From CAVXSP01 sp963764505 (lineage in GTDB: Bacteria; Acidobacteriota; Vicinamibacteria; Vicinamibacterales; SCN-69-37), in NCBI GenBank assembly GCA_963764505.1, contig CAVXSP010000001.1, forward strand, positions 3,720,001 through 3,784,000: a stretch of 64,000 nt of DNA, given 5' to 3'. Both the position numbers and the translations under genes were made by a program. The notes beneath the pieces were generated by a model, which searched no databases, was not told the DNA's origin, and was given only the letters and a program-made list of their open reading frames with translations. Positions 1 to 8,844 of this stretch are shown here, piece by piece (positions within the stretch are counted from its first letter, which is position 1; the number at the start of each line of letters is the position of its first letter).

Positions 1-788
1 ACGACGGCATCTCGAGCGCTCTTCGTGGTCCAATAGTCGGGACGGCCGTGATGCTCGTCAATGCTCTGCTCTTGTTGACGACCGAGGTGCGCCGCGGAGT
101 CATACGGAGGAGCCTCTTTGATGGCCTGGCGAGTCAGATCGACGGAGACTTTCGCATCGGACCAACTCACTGCCGTGATCCATTGCGGCGCGATGAGCAC
201 CTGGTGGCCGCCCCACCAATTGCTCGTGTCCACAATCAGGTAGCGGATCGCCCAGGTGTGCTCGTCGGCGAGGAAGTCCTCGACGTGGCCAAGATCGCCG
301 TCGGTCGCGTGGACGTGATGTCCGATGACGGATCGACAGCTGCGCAAGTGGCAATCTTCGGATGTAGTCGCCGCGGCAGCCCTCCCAGCCTTCAGCGCCT
401 CTTCGATTCGGTTCTCGGTCGTGAGGCTCCCAGGGTAACCGCCCATTCCCCACAGACCTGCGCCTCCCCAGTAGTACGGGTAGGCGTAGTAGTTGGAGTA
501 CGCGGCCTCCTGTTGGCGCGATACGGGTTTCTTGGTGTCGATGTCAGGGCTTTTCTCGACCTGCGCCTTCGTGAGGGACACCGGAAGCAACTGGCCCAGC
601 CAGTCTGGATGACCGATGGCGAGCGGGGAGATCAGCACCTTCCTGCCGGACAGCCAGCTGCCTGTGTCGACGATGAGATAGCGGACCGCCCAGTCCTCGT
701 CGTCGAAATAGAAGTCGTCCACTTCGCCGATCACGCCGTCGGTCGCGCGGATCGCGTAGCCCCAAAGATCCTTGATGTTGCGTAACAT
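1..788 (-). CDS. Tandem PRC-barrel domain protein (partial, runs off the left edge)
   Basis: The reverse strand reads open from an ATG at 788 to the window edge (262 codons, no stop). A good GGAGG lies just upstream of the ATG. Two PRC-barrel-like units are visible. The first is near residues 5-70, with GYAIRATDGVIGEVDDFYFDDE and WAVRYLIVDT split across it; the second is near 150-215, with GHHVHATDGDLGHVEDFL and WAIRYLIVDT. A Tyr/Gly-rich spacer separates them. PRC-barrel proteins of this kind are usually small cytoplasmic proteins linked to stress or membrane-surface functions; their biochemical role is poorly known. It is divergent from gnd and probably monocistronic. The C-terminus lies outside the window. 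Confidence 0.85.
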   Translation of the reverse strand, partial: MLRNIKDLWGYAIRATDGVIGEVDDFYFDDEDWAVRYLIVDTGSWLSGRKVLISPLAIGHPDWLGQLLPVSLTKAQVEKSPDIDTKKPVSRQQEAAYSNYYAYPYYWGGAGLWGMGGYPGSLTTENRIEEALKAGRAAAATTSEDCHLRSCRSVIGHHVHATDGDLGHVEDFLADEHTWAIRYLIVDTSNWWGGHQVLIAPQWITAVSWSDAKVSVDLTRQAIKEAPPYDSAAHLGRQQEQSIDEHHGRPDYWTTKSARDAV

Positions 789-1050
789 GCGTTCCTCCCG
801 CGGTCGACAGAGCGCAAATTGAACGATGCTCCGACTGCCATCGATCGTAGAACCGGGACCAAAGGCGCGACTGTTCTCTTGTGCACATGTCTCCATCGGG
901 CCGGGTGTCATGCTCAGCCACGAAGCTTGGCATCCTCATTGGGGCTGGCGTTCTATTTCGTCCGAGCGCCGCACGGCGGAGTGGCCGCGAACGGGCGACC
1001 GGAGTGCGACAGGAGATGCCAGACCCACCCGTCATGAATGGGAGCGTCAG

Positions 1051-2070
1051 ATGCAAATCGGCATGATCGGCCTCGGACGGATGGGGGGCAGCATGGTGCG
1101 GCGCCTCCTGCGCGGCGGGCACGCCTGCGTGGTGTTCGATGCACAGGCGGCGAGCGTCGCGAAGTCCGCGCAGGACGGCGCGGCGGGAGCGGGTTCAATC
1201 GAGGACTTCGTCAGGAAGCTCGACACGCCGCGCGTGATCTGGATGATGGTCCCCGCCGCCGTCGTCGAGGCGACGATTCACGACTTGGCGCCGCACCTGA
1301 AATCAGGCGACATCGTCGTCGATGGTGGCAACTCACACTACATCGACGATATCCGCCGTGCGAAGATCCTGGGCGCGCGGGGGATTCACTATCTCGACGC
1401 GGGCGTGAGCGGTGGCGTCTGGGGCAGCGACCGCGGTTACTGCCTGATGATTGGCGGCGATGCCGGTGCCGTCGCTCAGGTCGATCCGATCTTCAAGACG
1501 CTGGCGCCTGGCGTGGGCACCGCGCCGCGCACACCGGGCGCCGAGACGAGGCAGAGCACCGCCGAGGCCGGGTACCTCCACTGCGGTCCTGCCGGCGCGG
1601 GCCACTTCGTGAAGATGGTCCATAACGGAATTGAATACGCCCTGATGGCCGCATACGCAGAGGGGTTCAATATTCTCGCGCACGCCAACACCGGCGCTGG
1701 AAAACAGACGGCGGATGCCGAGACCGCTCCGCTGCGTGATCCGGAACGATATCAATACACGATTGCCCTACCCGACGTCGCCGAAGTATGGCGGCGCGGC
1801 AGCGTCATCGGCTCCTGGCTGCTCGACCTCACCGCGCGGGCGCTCACCGAACATCCGGACCTGAAGCAGTACTCCGGACGCGTCTCGGACTCCGGCGAAG
1901 GTCGCTGGACGGCCGGCGCCGCCATCGAGACGTCCACTCCGGCGCCAGTCTTGACCGCGGCGCTGTTCCAGCGGTTCAGTTCCCGAGGGGAAGACGACTT
2001 TGCGGATCGCCTGCAGTCGGCGATGCGTTTCCAGTTTGGCGGCCATCTCGAGCGGCCGGCGAAGAAATAG
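1051..2070 (+). CDS. gnd: 6-phosphogluconate dehydrogenase, decarboxylating (short GndA-type)
   Basis: Oxidises and decarboxylates 6-phosphogluconate to ribulose 5-phosphate in the cytoplasm. Visible are the N-terminal Rossmann motif GLGRMG at residues 7-12, a MVPA segment, the substrate-loop motif DGGNSHY, SGGVWG, and KMVHNGIEYALM, which carries the catalytic Lys-x-x-His-Asn. At 339 residues it fits the short NAD-preferring branch rather than the ~470-residue E. coli-type enzyme. The open frame extends upstream to 826, but the ATG at 1051 begins exactly at the Rossmann strand and has GGGAG nine bases upstream, so I use it. It converges with zwf 24 bases away. Confidence 0.93.
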   Translation: MQIGMIGLGRMGGSMVRRLLRGGHACVVFDAQAASVAKSAQDGAAGAGSIEDFVRKLDTPRVIWMMVPAAVVEATIHDLAPHLKSGDIVVDGGNSHYIDDIRRAKILGARGIHYLDAGVSGGVWGSDRGYCLMIGGDAGAVAQVDPIFKTLAPGVGTAPRTPGAETRQSTAEAGYLHCGPAGAGHFVKMVHNGIEYALMAAYAEGFNILAHANTGAGKQTADAETAPLRDPERYQYTIALPDVAEVWRRGSVIGSWLLDLTARALTEHPDLKQYSGRVSDSGEGRWTAGAAIETSTPAPVLTAALFQRFSSRGEDDFADRLQSAMRFQFGGHLERPAKK

Positions 2071-2094
2071 TCCTTCCGCCAACGGGCGCAGCGG

Positions 2095-3540
2095 TCATCC
2101 GGATGTGTGCTCCGGCGCAGGGTTGTGCCAGCCGCCGTCCGATGCGATGAGCGCGTCGGCCTCCTTCGGCCCCCAGCTCCCGCGCCTGTAGCGGCGAACC
2201 CGATGATGCGTCTCGAGGACGGGATCGACCACCGCCCAGGCAGCCTCGACCGCGTCCTCACGGGTGAAGAGCGCGCCGTCGCCGGCCATGGCGTCGGTCA
2301 GGAGCCGCTCGTACGGCGCTTCTTCGCCGGGCCGCTCTTCGAACAGATAGAGCTCCTGCTGCGTTCCGACGAACTCCTTCCCGGCGCGCTTGACGCGAGC
2401 GGCGAGGGCGACCGCAGAGCCGGGCGAGATCCGGAAGCGCAGATAGTTCGCCCGACCCTTGGTCGGCGCCGAATCGGCGAACAGCCGCTGCGGCGCCGGC
2501 TTCAACTGGACCAGGACCTCGGTCGCCGTGTCGGCGAGGCACTTGCCGGAGCGCAGATACCACGGCACACCCGCCCAGCGCCACGAGTCGATGAACAGCC
2601 GGAGGGCGCAGAACGTCTCGACGTCGGAGCGTCTCGCCACGTCCGGCTCCTGCCGGTAGCCGGCGTACTGGCCGCGCACAACGTCGTCGGGCGTCAGCGG
2701 ACGCATCGCCTGAAAGACTTTCGCTTTTTCGGCATGCACGGCCCCGAAGTCCCGGCCGGACGGCGGCTCCATGGCCAGGAGCGCGACGATCTGGAAGAGG
2801 TGATTCTGGATCACGTCGCGCAGACAGCCGGCGGTCTCGTAGAACGCGCCGCGGCCCTTCACGCCGAAGTCTTCGGAGAGAGTGATCTGCACACTGGACA
2901 CGAAGTTGCGGTTCCAGATCGGCTCGAGGAACGCATTGGCGAATCGGAAATAGAGGATGTTCATGATCGCCTCTTTCCCGAGGAAGTGGTCGATGCGGAA
3001 GATCGCGTCTTCCGGAAAGACCGCATGCGCGACGCGGTTGAGTGCCTGCGCCGACGCAAGGTCGCGGCCGAACGGCTTTTCGACGATCACGCGCGCATGC
3101 TCGGCCAGATGCGCGGCGCCGAGCCCTCTGATCACGGTCTCGAAGAGCGAGGGCGGGATGGCCAGGTAGTGCGCGGGTCGCCGAGCGCTGCCGAGCGCCT
3201 GCTTGATGGCCGTGAACGTGCCTGGGTCGCGATAATCCCCGCTGACGTACGTGAGCAAGGACAGCAGATGGCGGAGGGCACGCCGGCTATCGACGGCGCC
3301 CGATCGCCGGATGCTGTCCGTGACGCGCGCGCGCAGCCGGGCCAGACTCCATTTCGGGGAGGCGACGCCGATGACCGGGACGTCGAGGGTCCCACGTTTC
3401 ACCATCGCGTAGAGCGCCGGGAAGATCATCTTGTGCGCGAGATCGCCCGTGACGCCGAAGAGCACCAGCGCACCCGAACGGGAAAGAGCCATCAGGAAAT
3501 CGTAGACGCGGCCGTGGGCGGCCTCTGTCTTCTTCTGCAC
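2095..3540 (-). CDS. zwf: Glucose-6-phosphate 1-dehydrogenase
   Basis: First enzyme of the oxidative pentose phosphate pathway; makes 6-phosphogluconolactone with NAD(P)+. Visible are the coenzyme motif GVTGDLAHK near the N-terminus, EKPFGRD, the substrate/active-site motif RIDHFLGKEAIMN, and a typical C-terminal half ending in the AWAVVDP segment. About 481 residues, normal for the family. The start is uncertain: a GTG at 3540 is used here, but an ATG at 3492 (MALSRSGALV) sits closer to the conserved first strand. Neither has a strong Shine-Dalgarno sequence. It is divergent from tal, with about 50 bases between starts, and convergent with gnd. No 6-phosphogluconolactonase gene is adjacent. 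Confidence 0.94.
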   Translation of the reverse strand: MQKKTEAAHGRVYDFLMALSRSGALVLFGVTGDLAHKMIFPALYAMVKRGTLDVPVIGVASPKWSLARLRARVTDSIRRSGAVDSRRALRHLLSLLTYVSGDYRDPGTFTAIKQALGSARRPAHYLAIPPSLFETVIRGLGAAHLAEHARVIVEKPFGRDLASAQALNRVAHAVFPEDAIFRIDHFLGKEAIMNILYFRFANAFLEPIWNRNFVSSVQITLSEDFGVKGRGAFYETAGCLRDVIQNHLFQIVALLAMEPPSGRDFGAVHAEKAKVFQAMRPLTPDDVVRGQYAGYRQEPDVARRSDVETFCALRLFIDSWRWAGVPWYLRSGKCLADTATEVLVQLKPAPQRLFADSAPTKGRANYLRFRISPGSAVALAARVKRAGKEFVGTQQELYLFEERPGEEAPYERLLTDAMAGDGALFTREDAVEAAWAVVDPVLETHHRVRRYRRGSWGPKEADALIASDGGWHNPAPEHTSG

Positions 3541-3590
3541 AGCCGCCGAGCCGGCCCCCGTATCATGCTCGATCGAGGAGCCTAGATGAC

Positions 3591-4709
3591 ATGGCGACAG
3601 AAGCAGGGGCCACCACCCGCCTTCACGCGCTCGGACAGAGCCTCTGGCTCGACAACATCACGCGCGGGCTGCTCACCAGCGGCACGCTCGGTCGGTACAT
3701 CAAGGAGTGGTCCGTCACCGGGCTGACATCGAATCCGACGATCTTCGATCACGCCATCGAGAACAGCGACTTCTACGACGAGGCGATTCGCCAGAAGAGC
3801 GGCGCAGGCACGATCGGCGAGGCGCTGTTCTTCGAGCTCGCGCTCGAGGATCTCAGCAACGCCGCGGCGCTGTTCCGGCCCGTCCACGACGCGACGAAAG
3901 GCGTCGACGGGTGGGTGTCGCTCGAAGTCTCGCCGCTCCTGGCGAACGACGCGGCCGCCACGATCAACGAGGCGGCTCGTCTGCACGCGCGAGCGAAGCT
4001 CCCGAACCTCCTGATCAAGATTCCCGGCACGCCTGAAGGCGTCGTGGCCATCGAGGAATCCATCGCTGCGGGCGTGCCGGTGAACGTCACCCTGTTGTTC
4101 TCGAAGGAACAGTACCTGGCGGCGGCGCACGCGTACCTGCGCGGGATCGAACGACGCATCGCGGCCGGTCTCGACCCGAGAGTGGGCTCCGTCGCGTCGA
4201 TGTTCATCAGTCGCTGGGACAAGGCCGTGATGAGCACAGTCCCATCCGAGCTGCGCAACCGCCTCGGGATCGCCATCGCGAAACGCACGTACGCCGCCTA
4301 CCGTGATCTGCTCGCCTCGCCGCGATGGCAGGCGCTGTCGAAGGCCGGCGCACAGCCGCAGCGCCTCCTGTGGGCGAGCACCAGCACGAAAGACGCCAGC
4401 GCCTCCGATGTGCTGTACATCGAAGCGCTCGCCGCGCCAGACACCATCAACACCATCCCCGAGGAGACACTGCGCGCCTTTGTCGATCATGGCCATGTCA
4501 CCGGGACGATGCCGGCGGATGGCGGCGACGGGGAAGAGGTGCTCGGTCAATTCACAAGAACCGGCGTGGACGTGGCGGCGCTGGGTAACCAGCTCCAGCG
4601 TGAGGGTGCCCAATCGTTCGACGACTCGTGGAACAAGCTGATGCGCAGCCTGGCGTCGAAGAGCGGCACTCCCACCCAGGCAGGCCGCTCCACAGGAGTG
4701 TCGTCGTGA
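3591..4709 (+). CDS. tal: Transaldolase
   Basis: Transfers dihydroxyacetone units between sugar phosphates in the non-oxidative pentose phosphate pathway. The 372-residue protein is of the longer bacterial/actinobacterial type. TGLTSNPTIF near residue 43 and the Schiff-base lysine in LLIKIPGT near 142 are plain, followed by VNVTLLFS and the phosphate-side SMFISRWD. The ATG at 3591 has GGAG about 12 bases upstream and a possible -10 TATCAT at 3561. Its TGA overlaps the GTG start of pgi, so the two are translationally coupled. Confidence 0.95.
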   Translation: MATEAGATTRLHALGQSLWLDNITRGLLTSGTLGRYIKEWSVTGLTSNPTIFDHAIENSDFYDEAIRQKSGAGTIGEALFFELALEDLSNAAALFRPVHDATKGVDGWVSLEVSPLLANDAAATINEAARLHARAKLPNLLIKIPGTPEGVVAIEESIAAGVPVNVTLLFSKEQYLAAAHAYLRGIERRIAAGLDPRVGSVASMFISRWDKAVMSTVPSELRNRLGIAIAKRTYAAYRDLLASPRWQALSKAGAQPQRLLWASTSTKDASASDVLYIEALAAPDTINTIPEETLRAFVDHGHVTGTMPADGGDGEEVLGQFTRTGVDVAALGNQLQREGAQSFDDSWNKLMRSLASKSGTPTQAGRSTGVSS

Positions 4710-6364
4710 CGAATGCGTCGGTCGAGCGAGCACCGCTGAAGAGGCTCCCGGCCTGGCGAGCGCTCGCGCAGCATGTCGAGCAGGTGCGCGACGTACACCT
4801 CCGCTCGCTCTTCGCCAGCGACCCCTCGCGCGGCGAGCGCCTCGCCGCCGAAGCCGCCGGCCTGTACCTCGATTACTCGAAGAACCGCATCACCGACGAG
4901 ACGCTTCGTCTCCTCGTCGATCTGGCCGAGGCGTGCGGACTGCGTGAACGCATCGAGGCGATGTTTCGCGGCGAGAAGATCAACACGACGGAGGATCGCG
5001 CGGTGCTCCACGTGGCGCTTCGCGCGCCGCGCGGCGAGTCGATCGTCCTCGACGGCGACGACGTCGTGCCCCACGTGCACGAGGTGCTCGATCGGATGGC
5101 CACCTTCGCCGACCAGGTCCGGGATGGCCGCTGGCGCGGTCACACGGGCCGGCGCGTGCGGACGGTCATCAACATCGGGATCGGCGGCTCCGACCTCGGT
5201 CCGGTGATGGCGTACGAGGCACTGAAGCATTACAGCGCGCGGGACCTGAGTTTCCGCTTCGTGTCGAACGTCGACGGCACCGACTTCGCCGAGGCGACGC
5301 GCGATCTCGATCCCGCCGAAACGCTGTTCATCGTCTCGTCGAAGACGTTCACCACGCTCGAGACGATGACCAATGCGCAGACCGCTCGCCGGTGGGCGCT
5401 GGCCACGCTCGGAGACGAGCGAGCCATCGGCCGGCACTTCGTCGCGGTCTCCACCAACGCCGAACAGGTGGCGGCATTCGGGATCGACACCAGCCATGTG
5501 TTCGGCTTCTGGGACTGGGTCGGCGGCCGGTACTCGATGGACTCGGCGATCGGGTTGTCGACCATGACCGCGATCGGCCCGGAGAACTTCCGCGCGATGC
5601 TGGCGGGTTTCCATGCCATGGACGAGCATTTCCGGACCGCCCCATTCGAACGCAACCTGCCGGTCCTCATGGGGCTGCTCACGATCTGGTACACCGACTT
5701 CTTCGGCGCCTCAACCGTGGCCGTTCTCCCCTACGACCACTACCTGAAGCGCCTGCCCGCGTACCTGCAGCAGCTCACGATGGAGAGCAACGGCAAGCAC
5801 GTGACGCGGGACGGCATGTCCGTCGACTATCAGACCGGGCCGATCTACTGGGGCGAGCCAGGGACGAACGGGCAACACTCGTTCTACCAGCTGATCCACC
5901 AGGGCACGCGGTTGATTCCGTGCGATTTCATCGGCTTCTGCCAGACGCTGAACCCGCTGGGGAATCACCACGATCTGCTGATGGCCAATGTCTTCGCGCA
6001 AACGCAGGCGCTGGCGTTCGGAAAGACCGCGGAGGAGGTCCGCGCCGAGGGCACACCGGAACGACTGGTGGCTCACCGCACCTTCGAAGGTAACCGGCCC
6101 ACCAATACCATCCTGGCCGAACGACTCACGCCGGAGACGCTCGGCGCGCTGATCGCGCTCTACGAGCACAGTGTGTTCACGCAGGGGACCATCTGGCACG
6201 TCGATTCATTCGATCAATGGGGCGTGGAACTGGGCAAGGTGTTGGCGTCGCGGATCGTGCCGGAGCTGAGACGCGCCGACGAGACGCCGCTCGCGCACGA
6301 CAGCTCGACGAACGCGCTGCTCCAACGCTATCGCCGACGGAAGTCGGCCGCGACCACCCGATGA
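4706..6364 (+). CDS. pgi: Glucose-6-phosphate isomerase
   Basis: Interconverts glucose 6-phosphate and fructose 6-phosphate. Key motifs: NIGIGGSDLGP, the phosphate-binding FIVSSKTFTT, GGRYS, MESNGKHV, YWGEPGTNGQHSFYQ with the catalytic Glu/His region, and the C-terminal signature DQWGVELGKVLA with the catalytic Lys. The frame is open further upstream, but the GTG at 4706 overlaps the tal stop as GTGA and has AGGAG at 4693-4697, giving 552 residues, the family norm (E. coli 549). With tal, zwf and gnd it forms a glucose-6-phosphate node that can route carbon into either glycolysis or the pentose phosphate pathway. Confidence 0.95.
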   Translation: MTNASVERAPLKRLPAWRALAQHVEQVRDVHLRSLFASDPSRGERLAAEAAGLYLDYSKNRITDETLRLLVDLAEACGLRERIEAMFRGEKINTTEDRAVLHVALRAPRGESIVLDGDDVVPHVHEVLDRMATFADQVRDGRWRGHTGRRVRTVINIGIGGSDLGPVMAYEALKHYSARDLSFRFVSNVDGTDFAEATRDLDPAETLFIVSSKTFTTLETMTNAQTARRWALATLGDERAIGRHFVAVSTNAEQVAAFGIDTSHVFGFWDWVGGRYSMDSAIGLSTMTAIGPENFRAMLAGFHAMDEHFRTAPFERNLPVLMGLLTIWYTDFFGASTVAVLPYDHYLKRLPAYLQQLTMESNGKHVTRDGMSVDYQTGPIYWGEPGTNGQHSFYQLIHQGTRLIPCDFIGFCQTLNPLGNHHDLLMANVFAQTQALAFGKTAEEVRAEGTPERLVAHRTFEGNRPTNTILAERLTPETLGALIALYEHSVFTQGTIWHVDSFDQWGVELGKVLASRIVPELRRADETPLAHDSSTNALLQRYRRRKSAATTR

Positions 6365-6419
6365 GCCGACCAGGCCACCTGACTCGTCTTCAGCCGATGA
6401 CCACACGGCGTAGCCCTTC

Positions 6420-6798
6420 GCTCGGCGCACGAGCTGGTCGGCCAGGTGTTTCAGCGCAATTACAAAGCCAAGGACGGCAGGGTCCGCACCGGCCCGAAGG
6501 CGCCGAAACCGATCCGCTCACTCGGGAAAGCCTGGAAGACCGAGTGCCGGGCGGCCGGGTGCCCGGGCCGGATCGTCCACGACCTGCGGCGCAGTGCTGT
6601 GCGGGCGTTCGTCCGGCGTCCGCCGCGGTGCCCGAGCGCGTCGCGATGAAGCCCACCGGCCACAAGACGCGCTCCGCGTTCGAGCGGTACAGCATCGTCT
6701 CCGACTCCGACCTGCAGGCCGCGGCGTGGAAGATCGACCGTGACAGTTTCGGGACAGTGGACACCGCAACGCCGGCCGCGGCCGATCCGATCTCGTGA
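6420..6798 (+). pseudogene. Tyrosine recombinase (phage-type integrase) C-terminal remnant
   Basis: Only the C-terminal catalytic part survives. One frame reads SLGKAWKTECRAAGCPG then IVHDLRRSAVRAFVR, giving the HxxR box, and stops at 6647-6649. The next frame picks up at about 6628 with VPERVAMKPTGHKTRSAFERY, giving the third-box His and the nucleophilic Tyr. The frame is therefore broken between about 6612 and 6628, and the N-terminal DNA-binding half and first catalytic Arg are missing. It ends 16 bases from the 3' end of tRNA-Cys, the classic place for an integrated element. It is almost certainly non-functional. Confidence 0.8.
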
Positions 6799-6814
6799 AT
6801 TTCCTAGGAAAAGT

Positions 6815-6888
6815 TGGAGGCGCCGCCCGGAATTGAACCGGGGATGGAGGTTTTGCAGACCTCTGCCTTACCGCTTGGCGACGGCGCC
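6815..6888 (-). tRNA. tRNA-Cys (GCA)
   Basis: The reverse strand folds as a tRNA with a 7-bp acceptor stem (GGCGCCG paired to CGGCGCC), discriminator U as expected for cysteine, an encoded CCA, a TTCAATT T-loop and anticodon loop TCTGCAAAA giving GCA. It is 74 nt including CCA. Its 3' end faces the integrase remnant. Confidence 0.95.
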
Positions 6889-7088
6889 CCTGGAAAACAG
6901 ACGAAGGAAACGCGCCGGGCGGACGCCCAGCGCTATCTACAACAGGCGAAGTGACGGTCCCTACGAGTCGTCATCAGCCGCTGACTCCGACAATTCTCGC
7001 GCCGTCGTTTCCCCACCCGCATACCCGCTCGCGAGCGAAGCGAGCGAACCCGCGCGAACGGAGCGCGAGTGAGCGCGTCGGGAGGTCC

Positions 7089-7109
7089 GCGGGGGCGAAG
7101 CCCCCCGGA
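7089..7109. repeat. Short GC-rich stem-loop between the two tRNA genes
   Basis: GGGGGC-GAA-GCCCCC forms a 6-bp stem with a three-base loop. It lies in the ~225-base spacer between tRNA-Cys and tRNA-Gly, which also contains imperfect GCGAGCGAAGCGAGCG palindromic runs at 7031-7075. No gene is apparent in this spacer. It could act as a terminator for tRNA-Gly or be a REP-like element. Confidence 0.4.
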
Positions 7110-7116
7110 TCAAAAC

Positions 7117-7191
7117 TGGAGCGGGAAACGGGATTCGAACCCGCGACTTCGACCTTGGCAAGGTCGCACTCTACCACTGAGTTATTCCCGC
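7117..7191 (-). tRNA. tRNA-Gly (GCC)
   Basis: The reverse strand gives acceptor stem GCGGGAA/TTCCCGC, discriminator U, encoded CCA, D-loop AGTGGTAGAG, anticodon loop with GCC and T-loop TTCGAAT. It is 75 nt including CCA. It is about 200 bases upstream of the Omp85-like gene, which is on the other strand. The spacer at 7192-7388 shows no convincing gene. Confidence 0.96.
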
Positions 7192-7388
7192 CCCTGCCGA
7201 CCCCTAACTCTACACAAACGCAGCGTCGGCCGGCAACCGAGCGTCCCGCCCTTCGGTCGCCCGATGCGACGGACCGGCTTTGTACAGCTTCTAGACAGCG
7301 GCGCGGAAGCATCGAGCGCACACGTCGACGTTCCCCTCGAAGCCGCTGCGGCACTCTTGTTGCACCGGGCACGTGTGCCGTATGCGGT

Positions 7389-8798
7389 TTGTACCCGTAC
7401 ACCGTCGCCGCCGTGTCGGTTCTCGCAATCACAGGAACGCCGGCTTCGGCCTACGCGCAGGCGGCGGGCGCCAGCGCCGTCGGCGGCTCGACCCGTCACG
7501 GCGCGCCCCCCTCGAACGCCGCGCCCTGCGGCGCCTCCGTCGATCCCCAGACGACGCGCCGGTTGAGTCCTGCCGCGGCCGATCGCTATCTCGACGGGGA
7601 CGTCGAAGGCGCGCTTCGCGCCTGGAACGCGCATGGCCGCCCGACGACGAGCTGCGTCCGCGTGTTCGGCGCGCATCACATCGACCCTGCGCTGATCGCT
7701 GCCTTCACGGGGCTCACGCCCGGCGCCCCTCTGACCAGCGATCGTCTGATCCGCGCGCGACGCAGGCTGCGGCAGCTGCCGCTCTCGGTCGGCACCCTGG
7801 TGAAGTACGCGCCCGTCGATCGCAGCAGCGCGCGCGTCGACGTGGATCTCGCGGAGCGCGACGTCTTCCCGGCAGGGCTCGTGCCGGCCGGCGTCGTGGT
7901 GACGAGCGCCGTGGCCACGCAGGAGCTGACGGTCGACGCCGCGAGCCCGACCGGCCATGGCGAGGACGTCTCGACCGCGATCAGATGGGAACCGAACTGG
8001 CACCGCGTGCTGCTGGGCGCAAACCTGCCGGTTGCGGGCAGGCTCGGCGGCGTCGCCACGGTCGGCGCACGCTGGGAGCGCCAGCTCTACACTCCGGCTC
8101 CGGGAATCAGGACGACGCTGGAACGGCGGTCGATCAATATCGGCCTGTCCACCTGGTCGCGAAGCTGGCTCTGGTGGCACGCGGCCGCCGGCGGCGATCG
8201 AATGGGCGGCGCCACCTACGGGTCCCTGGAGGCCGCGGTCGACGGACGCCTCCTGCAGGACCGCGTGGCGCTGCAGGCCGAAGCGGGCGCGTGGCAGGGG
8301 CGGGCCCGAAGTGCACATTTCGAGCGCGCGGTCGGCCGGCTGTCGTTCCGATCGACGACGCGCGAGAACGCGCCGACATGGCTCGGATCCGTCGGGCTGG
8401 GCATGGCGACCGACCGCGCTCCCTACCAGGTCTGGGTCAGCGCCGGCACACGGACGTCGACCGATGCGCTGCTCCGGGCCCATCCCCTCGTGCGGGACGG
8501 CGCCGTCCGGGGCCGGGCGCTCGGCCGCAGGCTGGCGTTCGGCACGATCGAGTACGATCGCCCGTTCTGGCGGTCGCTGATCGGACCGCTCAGCTGGGCG
8601 GCGTTCGTCGACACGGCCCGTGCAGGGAAGCGCGCGGACGGGCTACCCTCCGCTCCATGGTACGCGGATGTCGGCGTCGGTCTGCGGCTGCGCGCGCCCG
8701 CGCTGCCGGGCACGGTCTCGTTCGATCTGGCGTACGGCCCGCGCGACGACGGCCTGTACGCCTCGTTTGCCCTCCTCAACGCGTGGCCGTCCCGGTGA
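7389..8798 (+). CDS. Omp85/BamA-TamA-like outer-membrane barrel with one POTRA-like domain
   Basis: A predicted secreted outer-membrane protein of about 469 residues. A hydrophobic signal ends in ASAYA-QA. A POTRA-like unit follows at roughly residues 85-160 (FTGLTPGAPL, ARRRLRQLP, VDVDLAERD), as in proteins that feed substrates to a barrel. The rest is amphipathic beta-strand sequence with many Trp/Tyr/Arg, ending in a strand-like ASFALLNAWPSR. The start is uncertain: TTG at 7389 gives a good signal peptide, GTG at 7413 a short one. It is much shorter than BamA, and the usual Omp85 RGF signature is not obvious, so the assignment is tentative. It could secrete or assemble a partner, possibly the following lipoprotein. 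Confidence 0.6.
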   Translation: MYPYTVAAVSVLAITGTPASAYAQAAGASAVGGSTRHGAPPSNAAPCGASVDPQTTRRLSPAAADRYLDGDVEGALRAWNAHGRPTTSCVRVFGAHHIDPALIAAFTGLTPGAPLTSDRLIRARRRLRQLPLSVGTLVKYAPVDRSSARVDVDLAERDVFPAGLVPAGVVVTSAVATQELTVDAASPTGHGEDVSTAIRWEPNWHRVLLGANLPVAGRLGGVATVGARWERQLYTPAPGIRTTLERRSINIGLSTWSRSWLWWHAAAGGDRMGGATYGSLEAAVDGRLLQDRVALQAEAGAWQGRARSAHFERAVGRLSFRSTTRENAPTWLGSVGLGMATDRAPYQVWVSAGTRTSTDALLRAHPLVRDGAVRGRALGRRLAFGTIEYDRPFWRSLIGPLSWAAFVDTARAGKRADGLPSAPWYADVGVGLRLRAPALPGTVSFDLAYGPRDDGLYASFALLNAWPSR

Positions 8799-8844
8799 CC
8801 CGGCGAAACGGCGGGCTCACCGGTTCCGTAGTAGGTTGGTGCAC

